Numbered from the stretch's first letter, positions 38,990-51,205 are shown. The stretch: 64,000 nucleotides of DNA from Pipra filicauda (GCF_003945595.2 NW_024104502.1:186001-250000), one strand, 5' to 3'. The notes: generated by a model from the letters alone, not told the origin. Program-made: numbers and translations.

Positions 38990-39300
38990 TAAATAGTTGA
39001 ATCAATGCTACATAGAGTTTAATCTAAACACGTAATGGAGTCGAACTCAGATATCCACTGTATTCCATCGGCAGGTCCTGGAGATGGCAAACTGAAGCCT
39101 GCTTTTATAATGTGCCAGCACAGGGACCTGTTCCCAATTTGCAGATTTGGCCTGTTGCATTCTAAAAGATGTTTAATATACTCGATGCCTGTTTGTGTTA
39201 ATGTTTACCATTGAAGTTTTTCATTATTTGATGTTATATTTGGCCATAGTATTAAAATTCCATTGGACCGACTAAAATCTAGTGTCAAATCAAAGCCAAA
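38990..39300. other. Candidate conserved noncoding element
   Basis: Repeat-free AT-rich block with retained CpG words (acacgtaatggagtcgaact near 39029; ttccatcggcaggtcc near 39063; tggaccgactaaaatc near 39264). All frames are closed by stops. It resembles vertebrate conserved noncoding DNA by texture only. Confidence 0.2.
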
Positions 39301-39698
39301 GCAGCATCTTTGTGATAGACTTTCAGCTCCCATCCAACCACATTAAAAAAAAATCTATTGTAGGTGGGGATTTTGTAGCTTTTCTTCCTTTTGCCAGAGA
39401 AACAGCAAACACTTTATTTATTAGCTGGTTTTTTATTTGCACAGCTCTGGAAGAGCTGAGCCCAATGCCATGGACTGGCAGGGAAGTACAAGCTGCTGTG
39501 CCAGGAGGGTACAGCTCCATCCTGTGCCATGAGAGGGAAGATGTCTGTCACCCCCTTCGAGCCTTCTCCAGGCCTCATAATTTGCAATAACAGGATTACC
39601 TACAGCCCTTCATACTTAAAATTTGATTCACCTTGGGGATAGTTGGTGGACTGCACCAATTTTTCTACCGCTTGCAAGTGGCTAATTGTTGTTTGGAA

Positions 39699-39900
39699 CA
39701 TAGAATCATGAAATCACAGAATGCTTTGTGTTGGAAGGGACCTTAAAGATCATCTTGTTCCACCCCCTGCCATGGACACCTCTCACTGTCCCAGGTTGCT
39801 CCAAGCCCCGTCCGACCTGGCCTTGGACACTTCCAGGGATGGGGCAGCCACAGCTTCTCTGGGCAACCAGAGCCTCCCCACCCTCATGTGGTCAACCTTT
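39699..39900 (-). repeat. CR1 LINE 3'-end fragment
   Basis: A clean antisense CR1 terminus: tagaatcatgaaatcacaga, ttggaagggaccttaaagat, 'ccaccccctgccatgg' (with a small deletion of the gcaggg word), ccaagccccgtccgacctgg and ttctctgggcaacc. It is 5'-truncated at about 39900. Confidence 0.94.
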
Positions 39901-42225
39901 GAAGCCCAAACAAAAACCCATATCCCTCTGTGCCAGACCCCAGAGCTGCAGAGAGAGCAGGTCTATCCTGGGAAGCCTAAAGCCTTGACTCACAAACTGC
40001 TTAAGCACGTCTAAAATGAGTCACTTGCCCTGGGACACACTTAAAATGAGGCGTCTGCATTAGCTCTACACTTAACGAGGGAGCTTGACCTGAGCTCCGC
40101 CTCTCCCTCCTGTCCTCCCTTCCACTCACAGGCTGAGGGTGGGATATTTTCGTGGAAACTCAGTGATAAAGGATCAGGAGTTCATCCCCACGTGTTGTGG
40201 GGAGTCACAAGCCCTTGGGGCATGCCAAGGACTCTTGGTACTCACAGCCTTGGAGCCTGCAAGTCACACACCTGCTCATGAGACCCCTGGTGTGGCTCAG
40301 TGAGGCCAGAGTGAAAATAAATGAAGGCTTGCCTAAGTCCAGATGTTTCTGGATTCAAAGGGACTTGGAAAATATGAAGGCCTGAATGAAAAACTGGGAA
40401 TCAACATTTAAACATAAAGCTGTGGGGGTAGGTTTGAGAAGCAGTGAGCAGATATTCTCTCAGCCAGTTAAAAGGGTAACTCTGTGAATAGCCCATTCTC
40501 CAGTTCACCAAAGAACTGCCAAAGGAAGAAGGATGTCTCAAACTGTGCCCCCTTTCCAGAATATTTGCTTCAAATTTTTTATCAAAATTAAGATACTTCA
40601 CATTTCAGCAAACTTTTTCTTTTTTCAGGATTGCGTTTTTCGGTTTTAAAGATATAAATTAAATTCTGTAAATGTCATCTCAGTACATATGAACATCTAT
40701 TTTGACAGTATTAAATGGCATATTTTGATTAATGAAGAGTTCCCACTTTAATCCAGGCTGGATTTCTTTCTGAAATGGGAAGAAATATCCTCTGCCTGCA
40801 AAGCTTTGTTCAGCTTTACATAAATGCTGAGACACTAAGAAGAGAAGATCTGCAGCATTACACTGAAATACGTGTTATATGCTTATATTGTAGAGCAGCA
40901 GATCTGAAAATCATGCTCAGCCCTGGGATTACTCACATGCAAATGTTCTCTTTTAGAGGTATACAAGAAGTTGGACATTTTGGAAAAATGAAACCACATT
41001 CCTAAGAAGCCCCAATGGCCTGAGGCCACAAAGATGAGCCTTGTTAGGGTCAGACTGAGATTTCAGCTTGCAGCCCCGACTTATTCAACTGTATATATGT
41101 CTTCATATAGATCTGTTAATCCTGCATGGCATCATAATGTATCATTCTCGAAGGATCTGATTTAGTAAAAGCCTCTGAGATCCCTGTGTTACTGGCTGCG
41201 ATGTTACACACTACTGGTGCAAAAGTGAAGAAAACCAACTTTCTCCAGCATTAGCACTGATTGTAGTGAGCTGGTCAGGGTGGTTTTACCAGATCTTCCC
41301 ACATCATCATCCAATTTATTATATTTCTGCTAAAATATATTGTCCAATGGGATGAATAGGTTAAGGATTCCTTTGTGACTTTGTTGCTGTTGTGGCTATG
41401 TGCAGGTAAAAATATCTTAGGATTTGAAAGTTCAGTAAATTGCACTCTTTAGAAAAAAAAATCTTTGACGCCGTACTTAATGCAGGTGCAGAGCTGCTAC
41501 TGCTAGTGTTGGTGCTCAGGGAGAAGCTTCTCCTCTCACCATCACTTCTGTCAGTGATGACAGTGATACCTGTCCTCATGACAGGTATCTCATTTATGGC
41601 ATCTCATGCCTAGAGCTGAAGCCCTGATTTCACCTCTGGTGTCACCCACTGGCTTTTAATGCCATCCTCTGGTATAGCTGGTGCCACCACTTGGTTTAGG
41701 GGGTGATCACTTGCAGTCAGGTGTGTTTGAAACCACCAGGCACCATTTTCCTCTTGTTCCCTCTGTATCTGCCCGGCGTTGGTTTCAGTGCCAGCAGACA
41801 CTGTCCTGTAGGACAAGGCAAGGACAGCTTGCCTATACTAGACAGCCTGATGTAACAGACTGTCCACTTTCCATTAGACTTAGGGAAAACAGAGTGAAGG
41901 GAAGGGCATGTCAAGCAACAAGATGTCCTTACTCTCTGCTAATGTAAATCCATTTTGTAAAAGCACAGGCTGCGTGGGATGGGCACACAAGTTCTTCAGC
42001 AAACAGCCTTGGCCACTGCCGACTACATCATCTTCTGCACTCCTGAGCTGGAAAGCCCATCTCTCAACCAGCTCTGACCTCAAGAGCTGTTCCTTGCTTG
42101 ATGCAGGCAAGAAGAGAAGGCATATACTGCTTTTCAAGTAGAAGGTCCTTCTTTCCCCCCACTAGTAAAAGAACTACTGTCCTTGCAAGGGGTTTGAAGC
42201 AGCTTCTTGCTTAAGTCAATAAAAT
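39901..42225. other. Noncoding stretch
   Basis: Nothing recognisable as a gene, RNA or transposon. Open frames are all under 90 codons and lack domain-like composition. Confidence 0.55.
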
Positions 42226-42625
42226 CAAAGAATCATAGAATTGTACAATCATTAAGGTTGGAAAAGACTTCCAAGATCATTCAGTCCACCCTGTGCCTGA
42301 CCCCCACCTTGTCCCCCAGCCCAGATCACTCAGTGCCATGTCCAGTCCTTCCCTGGATACCTCCAGGGATGGGGACTCCACCACCTCCCTGGGCAGCCCC
42401 TTCCAAGGCTTGATCACCCTTTCCACAAGGAATTCTTTCTGATGTCCAGCCTGAACCTCCCCTGGCACAGCTTGGGGCCATTTCCTCTTGTCCTGTCACT
42501 GGTTCCCTGGGAGAAGAGGCTGAACCCCACCTTGCTGCAACCTCCTATTAGGTAGTTGCAGAGTGACATGGTCTCCCCTGAGCCTCTTTTCAGACAGAAG
42601 GATTTGGATCTGGCCATTCCAACAG
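42226..42625 (-). repeat. CR1 LINE 3'-end fragment, different subfamily
   Basis: In antisense: aaagaatcatagaattgtac, aaggttggaaaagacttcca, 'agatcattcagtccacc', then 'ccatgtccagtccttccctggatacctccagggatgg' and 'cccctgggagaagaggctgaaccccacc'. The 'aagatcattcagtccacc' wording marks a CR1 subfamily other than that at 32550 or 53112. The copy reaches about 400 bp before truncation. Confidence 0.93.
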
Positions 42626-43998
42626 CTGAGCCAGGCTCGTATGTGGAAATTGGATTGTTCCATTGGCTCCATTGAGCAAACCCTTTTTTTATTAGCAGAG
42701 GACCATAATCTCAGCGCTTGCTGCACTGTCCCAAGTCACATCAGTGATGAATCTGGCCTCCAGACACAGTTGTCACATCTGCACTTCTGAATGAAATGGG
42801 CTCGTATCACTGAAATGGCATCAGAGGAAACTTGTAGCAAATCCAATATGTTAAACATTAACCACAATGCTCACAGTCCTAGAAAGGTCTGATAAGCCAT
42901 GATTAAACTTAATTATGGATTATTTTATATTACCTACCTCCAAGCACTGTGGAAAATTGCTTCCTTTTAACTGCTTTGGCGGCTTTCTCTGACCAGGAAC
43001 ATGCTGGGGGATATTTTCCCATGATTGATGTATTTGTTTACCAAGCTCCTTGGTCAAATACAGGCCTATTCTCCCTTTAATCAGAGGTGTGAACACCTTA
43101 ATAGTTGTCAGAGCCCACATTAACCTCTTGATTAAAAGACATGCTCACACTTACCAATAAAGAAATACATGAAACGCATCAAATTTGTATTCTCAATATA
43201 AAACTCAGAATTATTTGATGTTCAATTATTTGATGTTCATTTACTTGCCCCATTGGTATTTCATCAAGTTGTGTCTTACAACAGAAATGTTTTTTTCTTT
43301 TTTTCTTTCCCCCTTCTTTTACCAATGAGTAGACAGAAGGGTTTTGGTGGGTTGGGTTCTTATTTTGCCTTTGCCTAAGGGCAAAAAGCTCCATGAACAT
43401 CAGTTTTCACTTGACTTCCTTTGACTGCTTATCTACACTGGTTATTACGCTCTTTCACTACAGCAGTATTACCAATAAAATAAACATGTCAAAATTCAGA
43501 AGCATAAACAAGTTCATCTGTGACACTAATTTTGCCTGGCAAATAATTCTCCTTGTTTCTATAAGGGCTTCAATTTCTTGTGGATTCAAAGCAAATTCAG
43601 CTTAAATTTGATGCCTCAGTCTTATTTTTCTTTCCCAATCTCATTAGAGTAAAAATAGCAAGGATATCCATATGATTAAAGACTTCATGTGCAAGAAAGC
43701 AATCTGGTCATAGTGCTCCTTAGCTTTATGTACTTCTTTCTATTTGACAACATTAATTTGCCATCTGTCAGCTCAGTTACATAGTTTACTTGCTGCTTGC
43801 TTGGCGTTCACCTCCCCCTTTTTCATTGTCAGCTGTTTGTAATAGTTTGGTCTCCTTGAGTGGGCCATTTATGCAGATTTGAAACAGGAGAAATCCTAAA
43901 AACTGACCATATGGGAACCCACTTTGTACTCCCCAGGCTGACATAGCCATGCACAGGCATCATTTCCCCAGCACTTAAAAGATCAGAATTTTCAATAC
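42626..43998. other. Noncoding stretch with a 15-bp duplication
   Basis: No gene was recognised. A perfect 15-bp head-to-tail duplication (aattatttgatgttc) lies at 43209-43223 and 43224-43238. The region at its right end lies downstream, in the minus direction, of the candidate exon at 43999-44257. Confidence 0.5.
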
Positions 43999-44257
43999 CT
44001 GCATAGCACCTTCCCTCTGGGGGACTCCAGATCATCCCATCACGGTTACAAACAGCCATATTTTGCTCTCTTGGGCAGGTCAGCTGAACTGTACAAGATT
44101 TCCTGGGAGTTACATTCAGCCCTAAACATGCAATCAAATAAATGGAAGAGATCGTTAAGATCACAAAGAAAGGCTGCCAGAACAAAACAAGCTTGGTCAC
44201 ACAAGCATTAACACAGCCCCCTGGCCCCATGTTCCTTTTTGTCTGAAAGTATTAATT
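43999..44257 (-). other. Candidate signal-peptide exon of an unidentified secreted protein
   Basis: A minus-strand frame opens with a true ATG at 44230-44228 in a good Kozak context (aac before, G after). A pyrimidine-rich acceptor (tttatttttttctag, ending at 44258) lies 27 bases upstream. The frame encodes a short N-terminus, a hydrophobic segment of about 24 residues (roughly 14-39), then a segment with four cysteines spaced C-x5-C-x8-C-x13-C. A consensus-like donor (tgcag then gtattg, GT at 43998-43997) would end the exon in phase 1, as is usual for signal-peptide exons. The CPR...VCNRDG...W wording vaguely recalls Kazal or sushi modules, but the cysteine spacing fits neither. I do not recognise the protein, found no partner exon, and a chance frame is more likely than not. 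Confidence 0.15.
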
Positions 44258-44277
44258 CTAGAAAAAAATAAATAATC

Positions 44278-44424
44278 AGGTTGCCCAGAGAAGTCATGGG
44301 TGCCCCAACCCTGGGAGAGTTCAAGGCCTGGTCAGGGGAAGGACCCCTGCCCATGACTGGGTTTGGAATTAGGTAGTCTTTAATGTCCCTTCAAATCCAA
44401 ACCATTCTGTGACGGTTCTGTGAA
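44278..44424 (+). repeat. CR1 LINE 3'-end fragment
   Basis: The sense CR1 end reads ggttgcccagagaagtcatg, 'ttcaaggcctggtcaggggaa', 'tgcccatgactgggtttggaatta', then 'atgtcccttcaaatccaaaccattctgtga'. The order matches the antisense copies elsewhere. It is truncated to about 147 bp, and its 5' side abuts the acceptor of the candidate exon. Confidence 0.92.
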
Positions 44425-47400
44425 AAAAGCAAACTGGGAGATGCTGAGGAGAACTGGGAGAGGGTGTTTTGCCACTGAAATAAATGGTGTTTGGGAGAGG
44501 AGTGGGAGTGTCTAATTCCCAACTTTCACCTCCTTCCAGACACCCAGTAGAGTGACAGAATAACAGGAGACTTTTGTCAGGAAAATCTAATTTTTCAGAA
44601 ATTCTCCCCAAAGCTCTAAAATTTTCAGCATCTTCTGTCAGGGTTAATACTTTGTCATTATTACTGTCCATTTAATATGTGTTGTCTCTGAAAAGGTGTG
44701 CTTTGTATAGCATCTTTAAAGACACATATCTTGCAAACAGTTAAGCTTGTCTATAAAACTTTTTTGTTATAATTAATATCTTCTGTCTTACAAAATCCAT
44801 CACAGAGATTGGAGCTCAGTGGGCAGTGGTTCAGCCTTTGTGTGAACAATTGTATTTCCCATTTGATAAGGCTGAGAAGGTAAAAGCTGAACACTCTTCC
44901 TTCTCTTGGGAATGCCCTTGTTTTTGGGACAGGAGGCTTTTAGACCAGAGCATCTGGGACAAGGGACTGATGTGGGAGGTGAGCCTGGCCATCAGATTGG
45001 CAGGATTTCATTAGCAGGCACACTTTTTTCCAAATCCCAAACATTTACATCTTCAAAACTCTTACCTGAAGTTAAGAATTATGCTTATGCAAGGAGATAC
45101 GTTAGCTTATACATCTGAAATCACACTAATTTGTTTGGATGTGCACTAAAAAAATTATATCCATTTTTTCTCATGTCTTTTTTCTGCCAGTTGAAGAGAT
45201 TCAGAATACTCACAGGCACTGAAATAAACTTTCCTCCTGAGCAGAAAGCCAATATGAAGATTGATTATTGCTTAATTCAAAGGGGAAAATAGAGCTGTGC
45301 ACACAGCCAGTACTGTGGTCCAGGGCTCCATGGCTCATTTGGGATGGGGAGCACAAGCGCTGCCCTTTGCTGCTCAGAGTGGCCTGTACTCTGCCTTCTC
45401 CAGCTGACCTGTGCAGGGGGAGCATACTTAAAAGGGTTTTCATCCTCAGCGGTAGCTAAATCACCTGGAAATAAGTGAATTAACTGTTTTGTATTAACAC
45501 GAGAATTCATTAGTCTGCTTTAATAATGCCCCATTCCAGGAAAAAGTGACATTATCGGGGCTAGTGACTAGTTTGCACTGGTGGTTTGCTGGTTTTTTTC
45601 CTGGTTGCCTTTTCAAAAATTAATTTTTGAGTGATTAGAGAAAACTGTAAAAGCTTAAAAACTTTTAAAAGACAGTAGCAGCAGTAGAACAGTATCTCAG
45701 GTCTAGAGAATTTAAACATGAAGGGTCTGGATTTGTCTTCATGAGTGTGCGGGGAGGGCGGGAGGTTGGGAGGAGATGTCAGTCTGGGCGACCTTCACTT
45801 GCTTTGAGCCTCTTTGCTAAGGTCAGTCCACTATCCAGCACAAGGGTTGGACAAGGTCAGAAGAGGTTGTCTGACCTCAGGTGGCACCTGGAGATCAGCT
45901 GAATGTGTGTTTGCTGGTTTTCATCCACACCCTGGGCAGACAAAGAGGCAGCACTGGGGCAGGTCCTTGTCAAGGAATCCTAAAGAGAGCTGCTGGTGAT
46001 GGGGAGAGAAGGGTGACCCTACCTGGGGCAGGTTGGCCAGAGAATTCAGGCATGGTGGCTGACAACACTTTACATCAGGATTAGTCTTTCCAGCAAAGGA
46101 AAGATGGAAATTGTTTCCCAGCTCTGATAGCCCGAGCCCTGTACAAGCATCTGTGAGAAGATCACCCCAGTAAAGGGAAGTCTGACTGTGAGACAGAGCC
46201 AAAGTAGCACCTCCAGGCCTTATCCCCTGATGGGAGCCCAGCCAGATGTGTTCCTGCCTCTGGGACTGGAGCAGTCCTGTAATTTAGAAGAGTCTCCAGG
46301 CTGCTCTCATTTATGCTGGGGGCCAGTGCACAGCTCTCTGCAGACAGAGTTCAAAGGCTGCCCCGAGCTGCTCTGCGCGTGGGCTGGCACACAGGTCAGT
46401 AGCTGGCACTGTCCACTCGCCACATTCGCCTCCCAGCCCCAGGGCTGGTGAGCACCTGGCTGCTTTAATGGGCTGCCCAAAGGTCCATCACACCTCCTGC
46501 AGGTACCCCAGCAAGTTCTGCTTTGCATCTCCTCTCTCTAATGTACAGATATGCCCAGATCTATAGGTGCAAAAATGCAGTCCTGCAGAGATGTCCCAAC
46601 ATGGGGATGGCATGTTGGCAAAGCTCATCCCATCACTGTGTGCCAAGACACTTAAACTTGGTACCAAAGGCAGCATTTTATAATTCTGAAACATAATCAC
46701 TGCTCCAAACATTTCCCAGTATATATGTTGGATTCAGATATCCAAGTATTTAAGAGTATTTTTTGGGGCACCATTGGCCAAACCCTGCCTTGTGTAGGCA
46801 ACATGCTGCTATAGATGATAGAAGCTATAATGGCAAGACAAATCCATCAACATTTTGACCCAAACAGAAATAATGGAAAAAAAGAGAACATCAACATGAT
46901 ATTGTTGGCAAAATGTGTCTGAAATGTTCAGTTTAAGGAAGCTGAGCCACTTACACTTACAATGAGACCTGACAGCTTTCAGGACCCACTGTCTTTACAG
47001 AGAAGCTCATTAATTTGTACGGGGTTAAGTGAATCAACCAGACCTCCTCCTTCTCCTCTCTGAGAAGACTCATTAGCTACAGAGAAACTCAGTGTGAACG
47101 GGACGTAAGTGTGAGGTATGGATAATTACACAAGCACCCCTGAAATAAATCACAAACCCACTTTTGATATGACTGCAAACCTGGAACTGATCCTCATTTT
47201 AGCCTGGGAGAAGGTCTTCAGCAACACTATAAACTACAAAGAAAAGGAAATTGACTTTAAAAGCAACATTTTAATAAGACTGAGGTGTTGACAAAACCCT
47301 CAGAGAGCAAAGAAGCTCCATCACACAGGATGGACTCACTGCTTGGGAAGTGGCTCCTGGCATCTGCTTGGAGCTTTGCAGTGACAGTATTTCACTAGCT

Positions 47401-48769
47401 GAGTGACCACTGCTGTCCCCTGTGTCTGGAGAGGATGCTGGGGTGGCAAACAGGCTGCAGGGATATGTACTGGCTAGGACACTGACTGTCTCAAAATTCT
47501 GCTGCCTAGAGGGAGCGATGCCAGAGGCAGGACCATCCTCACTCAAATGGGCGGCTGCCGAAGCAGGGTGCTCCCAGCTTCGTGAGATGTGACGGGAGGT
47601 CAGAGCTGGTATATTGCTTTATAGGGAATCCCAGTGGGAATTGGGAGTTAGCCACACGTGCCTGGGGTGGAAACAGGAGCAGAAACTGCAGATCTGCCAT
47701 AGTACACAGACTTTGGGTCCTTAACATCAGGGGTGCACCAGCCTGGTGGTGTGTGCACTGCACTGCTCAGTGCTGCATGCAGAGACTATTTACCCTGGAA
47801 ATATATAAGCCAGACTCATGGTCACACTTTGCATATCCCAAAATACACTCCAAGTCCCCTTCTGGATTTCAGCAGGCCACCTGACATCCAGATATGTACA
47901 GAAGCAATGCAGTACCAGTGCCAATAGGGGCACAGTGATGCTGGTGGAAAGGATGGACCTGTGAAATTCCCCCTGGTTACACCAAAATGACTCAAAACCG
48001 GGAGGTTCAGGATGCTCTTCTGAAGTCTTGGTTACATTAATTCAGTGCCCAGAGAACATCTGAGCTAGACCCAACTGTAGGAGCCATACTTTCTCAAAAA
48101 CCTCAGCTATTTCTAGGGCTCTCTTCTCTTGCCTTAGACTGGGACAATAGTTTAGACTTTGCCTTTTCAGCAGTGGTGCTCTCTGACACTGGAGACATAC
48201 AATGTCTCAGCCAGCAGATCTGCAATCTTTACAGAAGCCAGGCTGAGAGCAATGTAACAATAATCATATTGATGCGGTGCTAGACTATGATGCTGAGCGC
48301 TCACATTGATACGCTGGTCTCTGCACAAGACCCGCTGTGAAGATCCCAAAGCACGAGGGAGAAGCCTTGGGAGTCGCAAAGTGAAAACCTGTGCAGTGCA
48401 ATAAAAAAGCCACAGAAAACCTCAACAGAACAAAGCAGGCCAGGGTCACAGCCCTGCTACTTGACTGGTTTTGATATAATTATGCTGTTTCCAGCCAGTT
48501 GAAAGTCACACTCTGGTCTGTGGCTCAGACAGGGGCCTTAAAGGAGCACAACAATCCCAGTCATTGCACCAAGAAGAGCTGCTGAGCTGAGACACTGAGG
48601 GAAGGGGACAGGCAGCCATGGCTCCAGGTAGCCACCTCACCATTTGTCATGCCAGTCATGCTCAGATGGCTTAGGAATTAGTTTTCCATTTAATTTGGGA
48701 ATTATTTCCAGACTCCTGAATATAGATAAGAGTTGCTTACAAAATACTTTATTGTACTTGGCTGCCTAT
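44425..48769. other. Noncoding stretch
   Basis: No gene, RNA or transposon was recognised over 4.3 kb. Frames are all 100 codons or fewer. The segment 46860-47200 is AT-rich and unique, without clear features. Confidence 0.55.
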
Positions 48770-49259
48770 GAGGTTTCACAAGGACAAGTGCCAGATTCTG
48801 CACTGGGGACAGGGACAGACTGGGGAATGAGAGACTGGAGAGCAGTGACCTGGGAAGGGCCCTGGGGGTCCAGCTGGATGCCCAGTTGGCCCTGAGTCAG
48901 CAGTGCCCTGGCAGCCAGGAGGGCCAACCCTGTCCTGGGGCATCAGGGAGGGGATTGTCCCACTCTGCTCTGCCCTGGGGCGGCCTCACCTTGAGTCCTG
49001 GGGGCAGTTTTGGGTGCCACAATATCAAAAAGATCTAAAGCTGTTAGAAAATGTCCAAAGGAGGGACAGGAGGATGGTGAAGGGCCTGGAGGGGCCATAC
49101 CAGGAGCTTTTGAGGGCACTTGACGTGTTTAGACTGGAGGAGACTGAGGTCAGATCTCACCAGGGTCTGCAGCTTCCTCACGAGGGGTAGTTCTGATCTG
49201 TGCTTTGTGTGAGCAGTGACAGGACATGGGGGAACAGCTGGAGCTGTGTCAGAGGAGTG
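48770..49259 (+). repeat. CR1 LINE, 5' part of an interrupted copy
   Basis: The sense CR1 sequence starts near ttcacaaggacaagtgccag and continues through 'gggaagggccctgggggtccagctgg', 'ctctgctctgccctggggcggcctcacc', 'ggagggacaggaggatggtgaagggcctgga' and 'gaacagctggagctgtgtcagagg'. It is interrupted at 49260 by a solo LTR and resumes at 49776, so the two parts are one original insertion of about 700 bp. Confidence 0.93.
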
Positions 49260-49265
49260 TTAGGC
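49260..49265. repeat. Left target-site duplication of the nested LTR
   Basis: ttaggc occurs here and again at 49770-49775, flanking the LTR. Six-base duplications fit endogenous retrovirus integration. Confidence 0.75.
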
Positions 49266-49769
49266 TGCCACGCCCGAGGGAATAAAGGGTAGGGACGCAG
49301 CACTACACAAAGGGTTCAGACGCAGCTGACAGGTCTGGGTGCAATGCCCCTTTATTGAGAGAACACAGGAACTTAGACAGGGTAAGTCTGAGGGGAGGAT
49401 TCAGAACTGGGGAGGAGCATGGGACTGACAACTCAGGGTAAGACAGGATTGGGAGACAGGGGAAAGTTGGGTGTAACTTCTGGGTATCCAGGGGAAGGGA
49501 CCAATGGCAGCTCACTCTGCACTGCGGCAAACCTCAACCGATCAGTGACAGAGGAGCGGGAAAGCAGGGGAGAACAAGGTGGTAAACAACTTTTGGCGGG
49601 AAAATCTGAGGGATAGAGGGGAATAATATGGGGGTACATTAAACTTGATATAAAACCAATGATAAACTGGGGAATAACAGTCACTCCAATAAGTTAATAG
49701 TCCATTTAAGCTCTATAGATGTCCCTCCATGCTTGGAATCTTTCCCAATCGGACTTCTCATTCTCCTAA
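49266..49769 (-). mobile_element. Solo LTR nested in a CR1 copy
   Basis: A 504-bp block breaks a CR1 copy and is framed by ttaggc on both sides. In the minus reading it ends in ...gtggca (CA end at 49266) and carries AATAAA (TTTATT on the plus strand at 49351-49356) about 85 bp before that end, as an R/U5 segment would. The other end reads ttaggaga, so the initial TG appears to have decayed or the duplication boundary is shifted by a base or two. No internal retroviral genes are present. Family not identified; size and layout suit a bird endogenous retrovirus LTR. Since it sits inside CR1, it is younger than that copy. Confidence 0.75.
49351..49356 (-). promoter_or_regulatory. LTR polyadenylation signal AATAAA
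   Basis: TTTATT on the plus strand is AATAAA in the sense of the nested LTR, correctly placed upstream of its CA end. Confidence 0.6.
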
Positions 49770-49775
49770 TTAGGC
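49770..49775. repeat. Right target-site duplication of the nested LTR
   Basis: ttaggc matches 49260-49265. CR1 sequence resumes directly after it (tggatatcacaaaaaggttc). Confidence 0.75.
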
Positions 49776-49986
49776 TGGATATCACAAAAAGGTTCTTCCC
49801 TCAGAGGCTGGTTGGGCACTGACCAGGCTCCCCAGGGCAGTGGGCACAGCCCCAAGGCTGCCAGAGCTCCAGGAGGGTTTGCTCTCAGGGACAGGGTGGG
49901 ATTGTTGAGGTGTCTGGGCAGGGCCAGGGGTTGGATTTTGATGATCCTGTGGGTCCCTTCCAACTCAGGACATGCTATGATTCTAC
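49776..49986 (+). repeat. CR1 LINE, 3' part of the interrupted copy
   Basis: CR1 resumes with tggatatcacaaaaaggttc, 'ctcagaggctggttgggcactg' and 'ggctccccagggcagtgggcacagcccc', and ends with 'gtcccttccaactcaggacatgctatgattctac' at the normal CR1 terminus. It completes the copy begun at 48770. Confidence 0.93.
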
Positions 49987-50524
49987 CTTTGGGCCCAGCA
50001 GTGAGTCAAACGCATGGCTGCTGGGCAGACCAGCCCAGTTCATTGGTGCTGCAGACACCTTTTTGAATTGTCCTGCAGCCAGCCAAGAGTTCAGCCTGCA
50101 AGGAGCCAAATGGGGTGGAGGTCTTCTGTAGGGGTCTGCTAGTTAGTGTCATGTGTTCTAATCTGAACCCTTTTGCTAGGCACCAGACTCTTTGATCGTA
50201 GGCTATCAGGTGTTTACAAACTGTATTGGTATTAGTCAAGGAAGAAACCACTGCAGACACAGCTTGTCTTGTGGGCAGTGTGATGCTGGTGTGCACTGCT
50301 GCACTCTGCAACCTCAGGGCACTCATTCCTGTAAGGGCAGTAGAGATTTTTGTCTTAGCAGAAATGTGACTTCAGATCTTGCAGTATAATAGATCAGATC
50401 ATAATCTATCAGCTGATGTCACATTTTAATTCAGTCTCTAGAGTCACTGTATATGGAGTGGACTATGACCAAGCCATAATGCAATTTATTTGTTGCAGAC
50501 AAGCCAGGTTGTGCAATGGATAGA
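49987..50524. other. Short noncoding spacer between two CR1 copies
   Basis: About 540 bp with nothing recognisable. Confidence 0.5.
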
Positions 50525-51205
50525 TGCCAGTAATCTCAGAGTGGTTCAGGCTCGAAGGGACCACAGTGGATCACCTGTCCAACCTCCCTGCTCCAGCAGG
50601 GCCATCCCACAGCACATGGCACAGGGTTGTGTCCACACAGCTCTGCAAGATCTCCAGTCAGGAGACTCCACACCCTCTCTGCTCTCTCTCCAGGGCTGGG
50701 TCACTGCCCAGCAAAGAAGTTCTTCCTCCTGTCCAGCTGCAACTTCCCGGGCATCAGTTCCTGCCCGTTCCTCTTGGGCCATTGCTGGGCCCCCCGAGCA
50801 GAGCCTGCTCCAGCCTCTGCCCCCTCCCTGCAGCCCCTGACACACCCTGGGGAGGGCCCCTCTCAGGCTCTGCTCTGGAGGCTGAACAGCCCCAGCTCCC
50901 TCAGCCTTTGCTGCTCCCAGAGCTGCTCCAGCCCTTGGGCATCTCCGCAGCCTGCGCTGGCCCCGCTGCAGGAGCTCCCTGGCCCTGCTGTGCTGAGGAG
51001 CCCCAGCTGGGCCCAGCCCTGCAGATGTGCCTGCCCAGGGCTGGCCAGAGGGGCAGGATCCCCTCCCTGCCCTGCTCCAAGGCTCTTCCTGATGCCCCCA
51101 GGATCCCATTGGTCTCCTTGGCCCCCAGGACACACGGCTGGGCAGGGACAGCTGGTTGTCCCCCAGGACCCCCAGGGCCTTCTCCCAGTAGGTCACCCCC
51201 CAGCC
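50525..51205 (-). repeat. CR1 LINE 3' fragment, about 680 bp
   Basis: Antisense CR1 blocks in order: gtggttcaggctcgaaggga, 'ggatcacctgtccaacctccc', 'gcaaagaagttcttcctcctg', 'ctgctccagcctctgccccctcc', 'ggctgaacagccccagctccctcagcc', 'ggctcttcctgatgcccccaggatccc' and 'ggttgtcccccaggacccccagggcc'. The GC-rich CR1 sequence keeps all six frames largely open, so frames of 228-246 codons here are repeat artefacts rather than genes. It is 5'-truncated near 51205. Confidence 0.92.

Larger units (their letters stand above)
32991..39698. other. Noncoding stretch with GC-richer patches and conserved-looking blocks
   Basis: I can name no gene here. Two GC-richer patches, about 34600-35460 and 36320-37250, carry the longest anonymous frames of the window outside repeats (226 and 227 codons, plus strand). 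They start at UUG and GUG, overlap frames on the other strand, and have no domain-like sequence. AT-rich conserved-looking blocks lie at about 35990-36310 and 38990-39300. Confidence 0.5.

Noticed and set aside
43999..44230. Kazal or sushi domain
   Set aside because: Wording is suggestive, but the cysteine spacing (5, 8, 13) matches neither family.
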